Source: Shewanella ulleungensis
Lineage (GTDB): Bacteria > Pseudomonadota > Gammaproteobacteria > Enterobacterales > Shewanellaceae
NCBI RefSeq assembly: GCF_014648315.1
Contig: NZ_BMQW01000003.1
Location: 248,001 to 312,000 of the forward strand
Length of the DNA: 64,000 bases
Direction: 5' to 3'
The stretch's first letter is position 1, and each line of letters opens with the position of its first letter. Positions 1-9,708 of the stretch are shown here, one piece after another. The notes under the pieces were generated by a model. That model was not told where the DNA came from. It saw only the letters and a list, made by a program, of their open reading frames with translations, and ran no database searches. The position numbers and the translations under genes were made by a program.

Positions 1-785
1 TCAGGAAGTACCCGTGGGATGTTTTCCCAGAATCCACCGCCAGTGATATGCGCCATAGCATGGATTTCTGACTGTTCGATTAGTTTCAGCAATGGTTTAA
101 CGTAAATTTTCGTTGGCTCAAGTAAGTGTTCTATCAATGGCTTACCAGCAAGGTCTTGCTGTGTATCTGCTTTACTGACTTCTAACACTTTACGGATTAA
201 CGAATAACCATTTGAATGAGGACCGCTAGAACCTAAAGCAATTAATGCATCGCCAGCTTTCACTTTTGTGCCATCAATGATGTCCGCTTTCTCAACAACA
301 CCAACACAGAAGCCTGCAAGATCGTAATCTTCGCCTTCGTACATGCCAGGCATTTCTGCAGTTTCACCGCCAATTAATGCACAACCAGACTGGAAACAGC
401 CTTCTGCAATGCCATTGACAACAGAGGTAGCCGTTTCAACGTCTAATTTGCCAGTAGCATAGTAGTCGAGGAAAAAAAGTGGCTCAGCACCAGATACAAT
501 TAAGTCATTAACACACATGGCAACTAAATCGACACCAACAGTGTCGTGCTTTTTGTAATCAATGGCTAAACGTAATTTGGTACCAACACCATCTGTGCCC
601 GAAACCAGTACAGGGTGTTTGTATTTAGTCGGTAATTCGCATAGTGCGCCAAAACCGCCTAAATTGCCCATAACTTCTGGACGGCGAGTGCGTTTTACCG
701 CAGATTTAATGTTGCTAACTAACGCATTACCTGCATCGATATCAACGCCGGCGTCTTTGTAACTTAGGGGGGTAGGAGTGCTCAC
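1..785 (-). CDS. purM: Phosphoribosylformylglycinamidine cyclo-ligase (AIR synthetase), C-terminus cut by window edge
   Basis: PurM closes the imidazole ring of FGAM with ATP to give aminoimidazole ribotide in de novo purine synthesis (cytosol). Translated from a GTG at 785, the protein opens [20 protein letters not shown] and continues with the family blocks [28 protein letters not shown] and [14 protein letters not shown]. The GTG fits because AGAGGA lies about 8 nt upstream and the N-terminus matches the family. About 261 of roughly 345 residues are inside the window; purN would be expected to its left. It is divergent from upp, a common gammaproteobacterial pairing. I see no obvious PurR palindrome in the shared 240-bp gap. 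Confidence 0.95.
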   Translation of the reverse strand, partial: MSTPTPLSYKDAGVDIDAGNALVSNIKSAVKRTRRPEVMGNLGGFGALCELPTKYKHPVLVSGTDGVGTKLRLAIDYKKHDTVGVDLVAMCVNDLIVSGAEPLFFLDYYATGKLDVETATSVVNGIAEGCFQSGCALIGGETAEMPGMYEGEDYDLAGFCVGVVEKADIIDGTKVKAGDALIALGSSGPHSNGYSLIRKVLEVSKADTQQDLAGKPLIEHLLEPTKIYVKPLLKLIEQSEIHAMAHITGGGFWENIPRVLP

Positions 786-1026
786 GGAGGATCCTCTAGG
801 GTACATCGTTTTATGGAATTTTATGCGGCAGTATTCTATCAGTTTGTCTCATTAGTCGAAAGCCATGTTTTTACTTTATCCTGAAAAGAAAACGATGAAT
901 TGCCTATTTTTTATTGGTTTAGCTCACGATTTACTGCAATTTTGAAACTTTATGTTTTATAGAGGGGATAAATCGACTAACATTTGTCAAATTTGCCTGA
1001 AAAGTCGGAAAATCTAGGAGAAAGAA

Positions 1027-1653
1027 ATGAAAGTCGTTGAAGTTAAGCATCCACTGGTTCGTCATAAAGTCGGTTTGATGCGTGAAGCGGATATCAGCAC
1101 CAAACGATTTCGTGAATTGGCCACAGAAGTGGGCAGTTTATTAACCTATGAAGCAACAGCTGATTTTGAAACTGAAACCGTGACGATAGAAGGTTGGAAC
1201 GGCCCTGTCAGTATTGAGCAACTTAAAGGTAAAAAAGTCACGGTAGTGCCTATTTTACGTGCAGGTTTAGGTATGATGGACGGTGTGCTAGAGCATATTC
1301 CAAGTGCGCGTATTTCTGTTGTGGGTATATATCGTGACGAAGAAACGCTACAACCAGTTCCTTACTTTGAGAAAATAGTCAGCAATGTAGAAGAACGTAT
1401 TGCGTTGGTTGTCGACCCAATGCTTGCAACAGGCGGCTCAATGATTGCGACTATCGATTTATTGAAAAAGCGTGGTTGTACTTCAATTAAAGCATTAGTA
1501 CTTGTAGCGGCTCCTGAAGGGATTAAAGCGTTAGAAGAAGCGCATCCAGATATCGAACTTTATACCGCTGCAATTGATGATTGCTTGAATGAGCAAGGTT
1601 ATATTTTGCCTGGTTTAGGTGATGCTGGTGATAAGATTTTTGGTACTAAATAA
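1027..1653 (+). CDS. upp: Uracil phosphoribosyltransferase
   Basis: The enzyme joins uracil to PRPP to give UMP in pyrimidine salvage (cytosol). The 208-residue length is normal for Upp. The PRPP-binding loop is [12 protein letters not shown] (about residues 127-138) and the C-terminal uracil-binding stretch [18 protein letters not shown] is intact. The ATG at 1027 follows TAGGAGAAAGA, a good ribosome binding site. The gene is divergent from purM and is followed by a strong terminator at 1747. No uraA uracil permease follows it; the next gene is convergent. Confidence 0.97.
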   Translation: MKVVEVKHPLVRHKVGLMREADISTKRFRELATEVGSLLTYEATADFETETVTIEGWNGPVSIEQLKGKKVTVVPILRAGLGMMDGVLEHIPSARISVVGIYRDEETLQPVPYFEKIVSNVEERIALVVDPMLATGGSMIATIDLLKKRGCTSIKALVLVAAPEGIKALEEAHPDIELYTAAIDDCLNEQGYILPGLGDAGDKIFGTK

Positions 1654-1746
1654 CCTGATTTCTGGATAATAAAAGTTTATTTCCATCCATTATCCCGAGT
1701 GCAGGCCGAATAAACGATATTAAGTCGTTAAAAAGTATCGTTAACA

Positions 1747-1777
1747 AAATGGGAGCCTAACAGGCTCCCATTTTTTA
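1747..1777 (+). terminator. Rho-independent terminator of upp
   Basis: ATGGGAGCCT (1749-1758) pairs with AGGCTCCCAT (1762-1771) around a 3-nt loop and runs into TTTTTT. A is common on the left side, so it may also end the convergent antiporter transcript. Confidence 0.9.
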
Positions 1778-1811
1778 TGTTTTTTACGTTAACTCACAAA
1801 CCTATTGAGCA

Positions 1812-3134
1812 CTACAACACCATGGCTGCAATCCAGCCAAAGATTAACAATGGGATGTTATAATGGACAAATGTAGGAATAACACTGTCACGGATATGAT
1901 CATGTTGGCCGTCAGCATTAAGACCCGCTGTAGGGCCTAAAGTCGAGTCTGACGCCGGTGAACCAGCATCTCCTAGTGCCGCAGCCGTTCCTACTAACGC
2001 AATCGTTGCGGCAACTGAAAAACCAAAGCTGAGTGCTAACGGCACATAAATAGTGGCAATAATGGGAATGGTCGAAAATGATGAACCAATACCCATGGTA
2101 ATAAGTAAACCCACAATCAACATTAATAGCGCAGCTAATGCTTTATTATCACCTATGATATCGCCTAGTGATGTTACCAAAGTACCGACTTCACCAGTAG
2201 ATTTAACGACAGCTGCAAAACCTGCTGCTGCAATCATAATAAAGCCAATGTTAGCCATCATATGCACGCCTTGATTAAATAAGTCTTTGCTGATGTCTTG
2301 TTTAATGATCCCTGAAAAACGAAAAATGATGAAACCACTTAATGCACCAAAAATCATTGAGTCAGTTTGGAGTTGGACAATGAGGGTGATGACAATGGCT
2401 GATATTGAAATAACAATACTTTTACGATTAATTACCGGTGTAGTCGTGTCGCTAACAACCGGCTGTTCAATCATATATTGTCTTGGTTTACGGTAACTAA
2501 TGAATACCGCGGTCAATAAACCACATACCATACCGAGTGCAGGCAATAACATTGCTTGAGGTATTTGAGCGTTTACGGCATTTAAGCCATTGGTATTTAA
2601 ATTAGCCAATAAGATATCGTTTAAGAAAATACCACCGAATCCAATAGGTAAAATCATATAAGTGGTGACTAAACCAAACGTCAAAATACATGCAATGAGG
2701 CGGCGGTCGATATTAAGCTTAGAAATAACGTGCAATAGCGGCGGAATAAGAATGGGGATAAAAGCGATATGGATCGGTAAGATATTCTGCGACGAAACAG
2801 CCATTGCCAGGATGGTGACTAACAGTAACCAACGCACCATTTGGGTGTTACTACTATTAGGCTCTTTACCCAGTTTATTAATAATGGCATGAGAAATTAA
2901 TGTTGTTAAGCCAGAATGAGATAAGGCTGCAGCAAATGCGCCCAATAACGCATAACTCAAAGCAATTTGAGCACCACCGCCTAAACCATCATTAAAGGCC
3001 GCGATGGTTTGATGTATATCTAATCCACCGACTAAACCCGCAATAACGGCACTAATGGTTAATGCAACCACAACGTTAATTCGAATAAAGCTTAAAAACA
3101 GCATTAAACAGACAGCGATAACAACCGCATTCAT
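1812..3134 (-). CDS. Na+/H+ antiporter family membrane protein (NhaC/YuiF-like)
   Basis: A 440-residue inner-membrane protein with about 11-12 hydrophobic segments, starting [16 protein letters not shown]. It resembles the NhaC-superfamily group that includes Bacillus YuiF, annotated both as Na+/H+ antiporters and as amino-acid (histidine) permeases. The stretch [23 protein letters not shown] near residues 385-405 is typical of this group and probably lines the transport path. The real substrate cannot be read from sequence. The gene is monocistronic and convergent with upp. The ATG at 3134 has no strong Shine-Dalgarno sequence (AAAGAATTACG precedes it). Confidence 0.8.
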   Translation of the reverse strand: MNAVVIAVCLMLFLSFIRINVVVALTISAVIAGLVGGLDIHQTIAAFNDGLGGGAQIALSYALLGAFAAALSHSGLTTLISHAIINKLGKEPNSSNTQMVRWLLLVTILAMAVSSQNILPIHIAFIPILIPPLLHVISKLNIDRRLIACILTFGLVTTYMILPIGFGGIFLNDILLANLNTNGLNAVNAQIPQAMLLPALGMVCGLLTAVFISYRKPRQYMIEQPVVSDTTTPVINRKSIVISISAIVITLIVQLQTDSMIFGALSGFIIFRFSGIIKQDISKDLFNQGVHMMANIGFIMIAAAGFAAVVKSTGEVGTLVTSLGDIIGDNKALAALLMLIVGLLITMGIGSSFSTIPIIATIYVPLALSFGFSVAATIALVGTAAALGDAGSPASDSTLGPTAGLNADGQHDHIRDSVIPTFVHYNIPLLIFGWIAAMVL

Positions 3135-3583
3135 AATCGTAATTCTTTAAAGTAAGTGAGGCGGCTATTTTTGACTGCGCAGTAGTGTTTGTCCAGCTTA
3201 GATGAAATTTTTAGTGGGACATGCTGCGTTTAAATGAATAACTGGGCAGTTTTAGTACACATTTTACCTGCGATTAATTGTAGTCTATTACAAAATAGCT
3301 CAATACCTAATGGCGACTACGACTGAATTTATGGGTGCCACATGCCATTTTATTAGGCTATATACTATTTTTGTCACACTACAGTATTACATTAGTGAGT
3401 CTGCATGTTTTATTTTTCAGCAGGTAAACTTTTTTCAACTGAAATAGCTTATAAGTCGGCTAAATTAACTGTATGGTAGATGACTGAATTAGTATCAATG
3501 GTCACAATGTTTGAGTAATGGATAACCACAAAGAATATTTGTACCCTTGTAACATGTAAAAAGCCATTAAATGGAGATAGATA
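3135..3583. other. 449-bp intergenic region
   Basis: This is the shared upstream region of the divergent antiporter and peroxiredoxin genes. The peroxiredoxin ribosome binding site (GGAGATAG) lies at its right end. I found no convincing open frame, RNA gene or known operator; an OxyR site could be hidden here, but I cannot point to one. Confidence 0.5.
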
Positions 3584-4189
3584 ATGAGCGTATTAGTAGG
3601 CCGTCCAGCCCCAGATTTTACAGCAGCAGCCGTTCTTGGTTCTGGTGAAATTGTTGACACATTTAACCTAGCTACCGCTATTAAAGGTAAGCCAGCAGTT
3701 ATTTTCTTCTACCCACTTGATTTTACTTTTGTATGTCCATCAGAGCTTATTGCTTTTGATCACCGTATGGAAGAGTTCACTAAGCGTGGCGTTGAAGTGA
3801 TTGGTGTTTCTATTGATTCACAGTTTACTCATAACGCATGGCGTAACACCCCAGTAGACAAAGGTGGTATTGGCCAAGTTAAATACACTTTAGTTGCTGA
3901 CGTTAAACACGAAATCTGTAAAGCGTACGATGTTGAGCATCCTGAAGCGGGTGTTGCTTTCCGTGGTTCTTTCTTAGTAGATAAAGAAGGCCAAGTACGT
4001 CACCAAGTGGTTAACGATTTACCATTAGGCCGTAACGTTGATGAAATGATCCGTATGATCGACGCACTTCAGTTCCATGAAGAGCACGGTGAAGTTTGCC
4101 CAGCTGGTTGGTCAAAAGGCGAAAAAGGTATGACTGCTAGCACTGAAGGTGTGGCGGCATACTTAAAAGATAACTCTTCAAAGCTGTAA
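3584..4189 (+). CDS. Typical 2-Cys peroxiredoxin (AhpC/Prx1 family)
   Basis: A thiol peroxidase that reduces H2O2, organic peroxides and peroxynitrite. The peroxidatic cysteine is C51 in FYPLDFTFVCPSE, and the resolving cysteine is near residue 172 in HGEVCPAGW. Length is 201 residues, as in Prx1/tryparedoxin-peroxidase-like bacterial enzymes rather than the 187-residue enterobacterial AhpC. A GGIG motif is present but there is no C-terminal YF motif, so the combination linked to overoxidation sensitivity is incomplete. No ahpF sits next to it, so the reductant is probably thioredoxin (inference). The ATG at 3584 follows GGAGATAGATA. Confidence 0.93.
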   Translation: MSVLVGRPAPDFTAAAVLGSGEIVDTFNLATAIKGKPAVIFFYPLDFTFVCPSELIAFDHRMEEFTKRGVEVIGVSIDSQFTHNAWRNTPVDKGGIGQVKYTLVADVKHEICKAYDVEHPEAGVAFRGSFLVDKEGQVRHQVVNDLPLGRNVDEMIRMIDALQFHEEHGEVCPAGWSKGEKGMTASTEGVAAYLKDNSSKL

Positions 4190-4208
4190 TACTGCTAGTT
4201 TGAGTTAA

Positions 4209-4237
4209 TAAAAAAAGCTGCCTCGGCAGCTTTTTTG
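4209..4237. terminator. Bidirectional terminator between the peroxiredoxin gene and rnt
   Basis: AAAAAAGCTGCC pairs with GGCAGCTTTTTT around a 2-nt loop. Flanking A and T runs make it usable from both sides by the convergent genes. Confidence 0.88.
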
Positions 4238-4331
4238 TTGGACGAGTAATATATAACAATAAACTCACACCATCTTATCGAGACAGGTATATTTTGAAGA
4301 GTAGGTTGATGTGGCTTCTTTCTTTGGTTAC

Positions 4332-4994
4332 TTATTTTGTTTCAGTATCTTCTGCGTCAGCACTGACAAGTGGCCAGCCACCGAGCGCTTTCCAACGGTT
4401 AACAATATAGCAAAACAGCTCCGCGGTACGTTCAGTGTCATAAAGCGCTGAGTGAGCTTCTTTGTTGTCAAAATCAATCCCTGCCATCTTACAAGCTTTA
4501 GCCAGTACGGTATGGCCAATGGCTAAACCTGCTAGTGTTGCAGTGTCAAAGCTTGCAAACGGGTGGAAAGGTGAGCGTTTTAAACTATTACGTTCAATTG
4601 CCTGATTCACAAAGCCTAAATCAAATGCAGCGTTATGGGCGACAATAATACAACGATGGCAGTCAGCGGCCTTTTGCGCTTTTTTAACTTCTTTAAAAAT
4701 TTCTAAAAACGCGACTTTTTCATCTACCGCTCCACGAAGTGGGTTGGTGGGATCAATGCCGTTAAATGCCAATGCTTCGGGTTCTAAATTGGCACCTTCA
4801 AATGGCTCAATATGAAAATGTAAGGTTTTATCGAGTTCAATGACACCATCACTGTTCATTTTTAACATGCTGACGGCAATCTCAAGCAACGCATCTGTTT
4901 TGGCATTAAAACCAGCCGTTTCAACATCAATCACCACGGGGAAATAACCACGGAAGCGGTGTTTAAACTTGTTAGCGTTGCAAATATCAGTCAT
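4332..4994 (-). CDS. rnt: Ribonuclease T
   Basis: A DEDD-family 3'-5' exoribonuclease that trims tRNA CCA ends and matures 5S/23S rRNA. Visible motifs are Exo[11 protein letters not shown], Exo[12 protein letters not shown] and Exo[17 protein letters not shown], so the DEDDh catalytic set is complete. I chose the ATG at 4994 (220 residues), which gives an N-terminus like that of E. coli; an ATG at 5006 is possible and an in-frame TTG at 5012 less so. Divergent from motY, the arrangement also known in Vibrio. Confidence 0.95.
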   Translation of the reverse strand: MTDICNANKFKHRFRGYFPVVIDVETAGFNAKTDALLEIAVSMLKMNSDGVIELDKTLHFHIEPFEGANLEPEALAFNGIDPTNPLRGAVDEKVAFLEIFKEVKKAQKAADCHRCIIVAHNAAFDLGFVNQAIERNSLKRSPFHPFASFDTATLAGLAIGHTVLAKACKMAGIDFDNKEAHSALYDTERTAELFCYIVNRWKALGGWPLVSADAEDTETK

Positions 4995-5179
4995 TACAGT
5001 CTTCATCCTCAATTGATATCATTTTCAGAGCAAATGACATAAGCCGAGTATTATGCGCAAACTGACGCTCAGTGTCATGTTTGATTGTGGTTTTTATCAG
5101 CGATTAAAATGATTGTTTGCTAAAGAAACCCTATATAAGGCCGATAACTACTATGTAACCGATTTATAAGGGTGTTTTT

Positions 5180-6049
5180 ATGTGGCGAAAACTGATGGTA
5201 CTCACAAGTTTGTGTCTTTGCTCAACGGCTCATGCCGATTTGAGACATTATGTTGCGTCTTTAGAAAACTCAGCATGGAGAGTGGGTGAAAATAATCCAA
5301 TTGAATGTCGACTCGAACATGATATCCCTGATTATGGCCGTGCTATTTTTACTAGCCATGCTGGCAAAGAGTTAAACCTACATTTCACATTAGACATGTG
5401 GTTAAAGCCAGATTCTGTCACCAATGCTACGTTAATCAGCCGTGCACCGAGCTGGCGTCCAGGGCATAACTCTAAAGAGATTACCCAATTATCTTATCAA
5501 AAACAGTTTAATGGTGAAGTGCCTAAAAAAGCCGCCTGGTCGATGTTGTCAGAATTAAGCCAAGGTATGGAACCAACGTTTTATTATGCTGACTGGTACA
5601 ATCAAAGTGCCAAAATAGCGGTAGGACTCTCGTCTGCTAACTTTGGTGGTAAATACCGAGAGTTTCGCTCTTGCTTAGCCAATTTACTGCCTTATAGTTT
5701 TGATGATATTGCTTTTACAGTATTAAACTATCAAGAGGGTGGTGTTGAATTAACGCGTTTCTCGAAAATGCAGTTACAGAAAGTACAGCGTTATCTGTCT
5801 TTTGATCCGGAAGTAGAGCTTGTACTTATTGATGCTTACACTGACAGCTATGGTGGTCGTTCGGTAAACCAAAGAGTGTCAGACAAGCGTGCAGACTCTG
5901 TTAAAGACATTTTGGTTGCCAGTGGTATCCCACAAGATCGTATCCATACTCAAGGTCATGGAGAAAAGCGTCATGTTGCAGCTAACGAGCTTGCTCAAGA
6001 GCGCCAAATAAACCGTCGAGTTGTAATTAAAATCACCAAAGAAATTTAA
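5180..6049 (+). CDS. motY: Sodium-type flagellar protein MotY
   Basis: MotY is the T-ring component that anchors PomAB-type stators around the basal body of the sodium-driven polar flagellum. Length is 289 residues. There is a signal peptide (MWRKLMVLTSLCLCSTAHA), an N-terminal MotY-specific domain to about residue 165, and a C-terminal OmpA-like peptidoglycan-binding domain with VLIDAYTDSYGG and NQRVSDKRADSV. The divergent rnt neighbour supports motY over a generic OmpA-family protein. It implies a Na+-driven polar flagellum. The ATG follows a GGGTG ribosome binding site. Confidence 0.92.
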   Translation: MWRKLMVLTSLCLCSTAHADLRHYVASLENSAWRVGENNPIECRLEHDIPDYGRAIFTSHAGKELNLHFTLDMWLKPDSVTNATLISRAPSWRPGHNSKEITQLSYQKQFNGEVPKKAAWSMLSELSQGMEPTFYYADWYNQSAKIAVGLSSANFGGKYREFRSCLANLLPYSFDDIAFTVLNYQEGGVELTRFSKMQLQKVQRYLSFDPEVELVLIDAYTDSYGGRSVNQRVSDKRADSVKDILVASGIPQDRIHTQGHGEKRHVAANELAQERQINRRVVIKITKEI

Positions 6050-6082
6050 TCTTCAATATAACAAGTACTCTGCCCAAATATA

Positions 6083-6118
6083 TAAGTCCAAGTGGTTAAC
6101 CGCTTGGGCTTAATTTTG
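6083..6118 (+). terminator. Terminator downstream of motY
   Basis: AAGTCCAAGTGG and CCGCTTGGGCTT form a 12-bp stem with a GU pair, loop TTAA, followed by AATTTTG. The T tract is weak but the position, 34 nt after motY, is right. Confidence 0.7.
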
Positions 6119-6242
6119 TGCGTCATTTATAAGCATTATGCCAATAATCTTGTTTAGTGAAGTGTGGTTAAACAAAGGCTGTAATGCGATGAATTAAACT
6201 TAACCAGTATTTATTTTTACAGTATTTTTTGAAAAAAAAGGC

Positions 6243-6270
6243 AAAAAAAACCCACTTAATCCAAGTGGGC
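6243..6270 (-). terminator. Terminator of the candidate small RNA
   Basis: On the minus strand CCCACTT and AAGTGGG form a 7-bp stem with a 5-nt loop, directly followed by eight T. It points away from motY and ybgC, so it needs a minus-strand transcript from within the gap. Confidence 0.88.
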
Positions 6271-6399
6271 TAAATAATTTGCAATCAACAAATTTAAGGA
6301 AGGAAGTCAAGCATAAGAACTAGGGTAAACTGAGGTATTGGGTTACACCAGTTTGGAGTTCTTGGTTTTCAACATCTGAATCGGATGTCTCCTGAAAAC
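6243..6399 (-). ncRNA. Candidate structured small RNA of about 157 nt, no known family recognised
   Basis: Read on the minus strand. The predicted +1 (6399) is the first base of hairpin 1: GTTTTCA (6399-6393) pairs with TGAAAAC (6371-6365), with inner stem ACATC/GATGT, a bulged GGAG and loop CGATTCA. Hairpin 2: AAGAACT (6363-6357) pairs with AGTTCTT (6321-6315), enclosing AAACT/AGTTT and GGTGT/ATACC. An unpaired CTTCCTTCC tract (6306-6298) follows, able in principle to pair with Shine-Dalgarno sequences. Then come a small hairpin (6294-6276) and a strong terminator. The promoter is at 6434-6406. A 10-codon frame (MLKTKNSKLV) overlaps hairpins 1 and 2 but is poorly placed relative to GGAG. I do not recognise Spot 42, CsrB, RyhB, GcvB, GlmY or 6S. 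Confidence 0.68.
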
Positions 6400-6405
6400 A
6401 AAGCT

Positions 6406-6434
6406 ATAGTAGAATGAATGCACTAATTCGACAA
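6406..6434 (-). promoter_or_regulatory. Sigma-70-type promoter of the candidate small RNA
   Basis: On the minus strand TTGTCG (6434-6429), a 17-bp spacer and TACTAT (6411-6406). Each hexamer matches 4 of 6 consensus bases. The implied start at about 6399 coincides with the foot of hairpin 1. Confidence 0.6.
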
Positions 6435-7177
6435 GCTAGAAAAATTACAGTTTATCATTAGTAAAACTAATGGGTTGGTGGTTTTTTAGAAAGTGGAAAT
6501 AGGCTTTATACTCAGCAATAGCGGTTTGTTAACTTATTATACATTTTTATTGCATAACTAGTCGGATTAGCAAATTAAGCTAAACGATAATATTTAACAA
6601 ATGAATGATGGGTCGATTTTAGGCTGCATGCTTGAGTGATAAATAGTTTAATCATGGCGTTTCGAACTGAAAACATCTTGATTATATTTGTCATCTCTGT
6701 GCCAGTTGATTTTGCGTCATTAGTGATAATAGAAAGTTTATTATCGCGTCGATTTAGGGGGGGTAAGCATTAGTAAGCTCTGTTGGTAATGGCGTGTTAT
6801 TGAGTTTTTTTAGTATTTTGTGTTTACGCCATATCAATGTGCATCATGCGATAAAGTCCGTTGTGTGTTTGAGGTAAACCAAACCGAAAATGGATAATCT
6901 ACTTGTGTTATTTATTGTCAATTAACCTTACATTAATGGTTAGTTTTGTATCGTATAACCTGCGGTTTAATTACATTTTTTTGTTTAAAAATTTGTTAAT
7001 ATTTTGGGTAAACACATTAATAAAGCTTCATCTATTACAGTTCCTGAGGTAATTCACGTGTTTTAGCGCATTTTGAGCAAAATAAAGTCTGTTTTTAGCC
7101 TCAGACATTATTCACAAGCGTGTTGCTACTCGGTATAGTAAGCCAACTTTTGCAACCTAAGAATTGATACTCTGATT
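6435..7177. other. 743-bp intergenic region upstream of ybgC
   Basis: Very AT-rich, with no credible protein frame on either strand. It contains a run of seven G near 6758-6764 and presumably the promoter of the tol operon toward its right end. I found no tRNA, repeat or recognised operator. Confidence 0.5.
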
Positions 7178-7576
7178 ATGTTTGTTTGGCCCATATCAAT
7201 TTACTATGAAGATACCGATGCCGGTGGTGTTGTGTATCACTCAAACTATTTGAATTTTTTTGAGCGGGCACGAACACAATGGTTAAAAGCGATGGGTATT
7301 CGCCAAGCGCAATTGCTAGCGGAAGACATTGCTTTTGTCGTAAAACATGCAGAAATAGATTTTCGTAAAGCAGCAAAATTTGAGCAAGACTTATTGGTTG
7401 AATCCAAGGTCGAAGAATTAAAAAAAGCGTCATTGGTGTTTCACCAGCGCTTAGTTGATCATCAAGGTGATTGCTATTGTGAAGCGACAGTGATTGTCGC
7501 GTGTATATCTTTGTCACGAATGCGTCCCCGCGCTATTCCCCTAAATATTGTTCAGGAGTTCGACAGTGCACGCTGA
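7178..7576 (+). CDS. ybgC: Tol-Pal-associated acyl-CoA thioesterase YbgC
   Basis: A hotdog-fold thioesterase acting on acyl-CoA, always first in the tol-pal cluster. Length is 132 residues. The 4HBT active-site block is [25 protein letters not shown] near the N-terminus (here [12 protein letters not shown] then [15 protein letters not shown]), with the catalytic Asp in DTDAGG. It begins ATG at 7178 without a strong Shine-Dalgarno sequence and its end overlaps the start of tolQ by 11 nt, so the two are translationally coupled. Confidence 0.95.
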   Translation: MFVWPISIYYEDTDAGGVVYHSNYLNFFERARTQWLKAMGIRQAQLLAEDIAFVVKHAEIDFRKAAKFEQDLLVESKVEELKKASLVFHQRLVDHQGDCYCEATVIVACISLSRMRPRAIPLNIVQEFDSAR

Positions 7577-8255
7577 AATTTCATTTATTGGCTTGTTTTT
7601 AGAAGCCAGTGTGTTGGTAAAATTGGTCATGTTGACCTTGTTGGCATTATCGATTGCCTCTTGGGCCGTGATCATTCAACGCAACAAGTTATTAAGCTCA
7701 GCAAGAGTAAAGGCGTTACGCTTTGAAGACACGTTTTGGTCGGGTGTTGATTTAAACCGTCTTTATAAAGAGCTTATTGCACGTGGAAGTGCGATTTCTG
7801 GTCTAGAAGCGATGTTTGTGGCCGGTTTTAAAGAATATACCCGTCTAAGTAAAGTTAACAGCAAATCTCCAGAAGCTGTAATGGACGGAACGTCACGTGC
7901 GATGCGTGTTAGCTTATCGCGTGAGATGGAAAAGCTTGAAAATCATTTACCCTTATTAGCCACCATTGGTTCAACGAGCCCATATATTGGTTTGTTTGGT
8001 ACGGTGTGGGGGATTATGAACTCGTTTATCGCACTAGGTGCGGTTGAAAATGCTACTTTAGCAATGGTTGCGCCAGGTATTGCAGAGGCATTGATTGCAA
8101 CAGCTATGGGGTTATTTGCAGCTATTCCTGCTGTTATTGGTTACAACCGATTTTCGACTCAAGTAGAAAAGCTTGAAAGCTCATATGCTAACTTTATGGA
8201 AGAATTCTCAAACATATTGCAACGTCAAGCATATAGCGAGAAGGAAGCTGTTTAA
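7566..8255 (+). CDS. tolQ: Tol-Pal system protein TolQ
   Basis: TolQ is the inner-membrane proton-channel subunit with TolR, energising TolA. It has three transmembrane segments: [21 protein letters not shown] at the N-terminus, and two in the ExbB/MotA-type C-terminal domain ([18 protein letters not shown] and [20 protein letters not shown]). I chose GTG at 7566 (229 residues, [11 protein letters not shown]) because AGGAG ends 7 nt before it; a TTG at 7548 would place that site inside the gene. It overlaps ybgC and tolR. Confidence 0.95.
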   Translation: MHAEISFIGLFLEASVLVKLVMLTLLALSIASWAVIIQRNKLLSSARVKALRFEDTFWSGVDLNRLYKELIARGSAISGLEAMFVAGFKEYTRLSKVNSKSPEAVMDGTSRAMRVSLSREMEKLENHLPLLATIGSTSPYIGLFGTVWGIMNSFIALGAVENATLAMVAPGIAEALIATAMGLFAAIPAVIGYNRFSTQVEKLESSYANFMEEFSNILQRQAYSEKEAV

Positions 8256-8683
8256 TGTATCAGCGTAAACGTCGTCGTCCGGTTGCAGAAATCAACGTGG
8301 TGCCTTATATCGACGTCATGTTGGTGTTGTTAATCATTTTTATGGTTACAGCCCCAATTGTATCGCAAGGTGTTAAAGTTGAATTGCCGCAAGGCAATGC
8401 AGAATCGCTACCACCAGATAGTAAACCACCGATAGTGGCGTCTATTGACGCTGCAGGTGAATACTTTTTAAATGTGGGCAGTAGTTCAAACTCTGTTGCT
8501 ATGGATTTAGAGCAGGTGTCTACTGAGGTAGGAGCATTAATTCAGCTTGAGCCGTTAAGACCCGTAGTTGTTAAAGCTGACCGCTCAATTCCGTATGAAA
8601 GTGTGATCCAATTAATGATAAGTCTTCAAGGTGCGGGAGTACCTGCTGTGGGACTTATGACCGATTCGCCGAAGGAGAAATAG
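8255..8683 (+). CDS. tolR: Tol-Pal system protein TolR
   Basis: Second subunit of the TolQR proton channel: one N-terminal transmembrane helix and a periplasmic domain. Length is 142 residues. The N-terminus RRRPVAEINVVPYIDVMLVLLIIFMVTAP carries the conserved proton-path aspartate in YIDVMLVLL. Its ATG shares the last base of the tolQ stop (TAATG), so translation is coupled. It abuts tolA directly. Confidence 0.95.
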   Translation: MYQRKRRRPVAEINVVPYIDVMLVLLIIFMVTAPIVSQGVKVELPQGNAESLPPDSKPPIVASIDAAGEYFLNVGSSSNSVAMDLEQVSTEVGALIQLEPLRPVVVKADRSIPYESVIQLMISLQGAGVPAVGLMTDSPKEK

Positions 8684-9667
8684 GTGGCTGGAAACTCAGA
8701 TTTAACCGTACCAGTTTCTATTTCGGCTGGTATTCATATTGGTGCTATTGTCATTCTTGCTTTAGGCATTAGTTTTGATGATAAACCTAAGCCAATGCAA
8801 ACAGCAGCCAGTGCACCTGCCGTTCAAGCTGTTGTGATTGATCAACAAAAAGTCACTGACAGAGTTGAGCAATTAAAAAAACAAAAGCAAGATGCGTTGC
8901 AGCAAGAAAAAGCGCGTCAAGCTGAGTTAGAGCGTAAAGCGCTAGAAGCAAGGCGTGAGCGTGAAAGCGAACAAGAAAAGATTAAAACGTTAGAGATCCA
9001 ACGTAAGTTGAAAGAGGTAGAAACGCAAAAAGCAAACGATGCAGCTAAAGCCGCTCAGGTTAAGCAGCAACAAGAGAAAGAGCGTGCCTTAAAAGCTGAA
9101 GAGATCAGAAAACAGAAAGAAAAAGAACAAAAGGCATCTGAAGAAGCCGCTAAACAAGCTGCTGAAAAGCGCAAGCAAGAAGAAGCTACTGCCAAGAAAG
9201 CGCAAGAAGAGCGCCAACGAGCAGAAGAAGAACGCAAGCGCAAAGAAGAAGCCGAACGTAAACAACGTGAAGATGCTGATCGCAAGCGTAAAGCAGAGGC
9301 TGATGCTAAAGCACGTCAAGAGCGTGAAATGGCAGAAGCAATGGCTGCTGAGCAAGACTCGTTATCTAAAACACGCAATAAGCAAGTGTTATCAGAAGTT
9401 GATAAATACAAAGCGATGATCATTGCCACTATTCAACGTAACTTAGTGGTTGATGAATCAATGCGTGGTAAAAGTTGCCGAGTCTTTATTCGCTTAGCCG
9501 CAGATGGGTTTGTGACAACAGCACAAACACTTGAAGGTGATCAAGTTGTTTGCCGAGCAGCAAAAGTTTCGATAAATAAAGCGGGGCGTTTACCTGTATC
9601 GCCAGAGCCTGCTGTTTATCAACAGTTAAAAGAAATTAATTTAACCGTTTCACCGGAATTTAATTAA
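8684..9667 (+). CDS. tolA: Cell envelope protein TolA
   Basis: TolA spans the periplasm from the TolQR motor to Pal/TolB. Length is 327 residues. There is an N-terminal transmembrane helix (SISAGIHIGAIVILALGISF), a long Lys/Glu/Ala/Gln-rich helical stalk (about residues 55-225, with reduced complexity), and a C-terminal globular domain with two cysteines (GKSCRVFI, DQVVCRAA). It starts with GTG at 8684 immediately after the tolR stop; GGAGAAATAG supplies the ribosome binding site. The A-rich stalk creates long spurious frames on the other strand. Confidence 0.95.
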   Translation: MAGNSDLTVPVSISAGIHIGAIVILALGISFDDKPKPMQTAASAPAVQAVVIDQQKVTDRVEQLKKQKQDALQQEKARQAELERKALEARRERESEQEKIKTLEIQRKLKEVETQKANDAAKAAQVKQQQEKERALKAEEIRKQKEKEQKASEEAAKQAAEKRKQEEATAKKAQEERQRAEEERKRKEEAERKQREDADRKRKAEADAKARQEREMAEAMAAEQDSLSKTRNKQVLSEVDKYKAMIIATIQRNLVVDESMRGKSCRVFIRLAADGFVTTAQTLEGDQVVCRAAKVSINKAGRLPVSPEPAVYQQLKEINLTVSPEFN

Positions 9668-9708
9668 TATCAAACGTATTTAAGATGGAATTGAATTAAA
9701 GGAGTCGC

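Noticed and set aside
786..1026. PurR operator between purM and upp
   Set aside because: No sequence close to ACGCAAACGTTTGCGT is visible.
6365..6400. 10-codon leader peptide MLKTKNSKLV in the candidate small RNA
   Set aside because: GGAG lies about 13 nt from the ATG and both are inside hairpin 1, so translation is unlikely; kept only as a remark in the RNA entry.
9055..9355. Open frames opposite tolA
   Set aside because: Created by the Lys/Glu/Ala-rich stalk; translations are Ser/Arg/Phe/Leu low-complexity strings.
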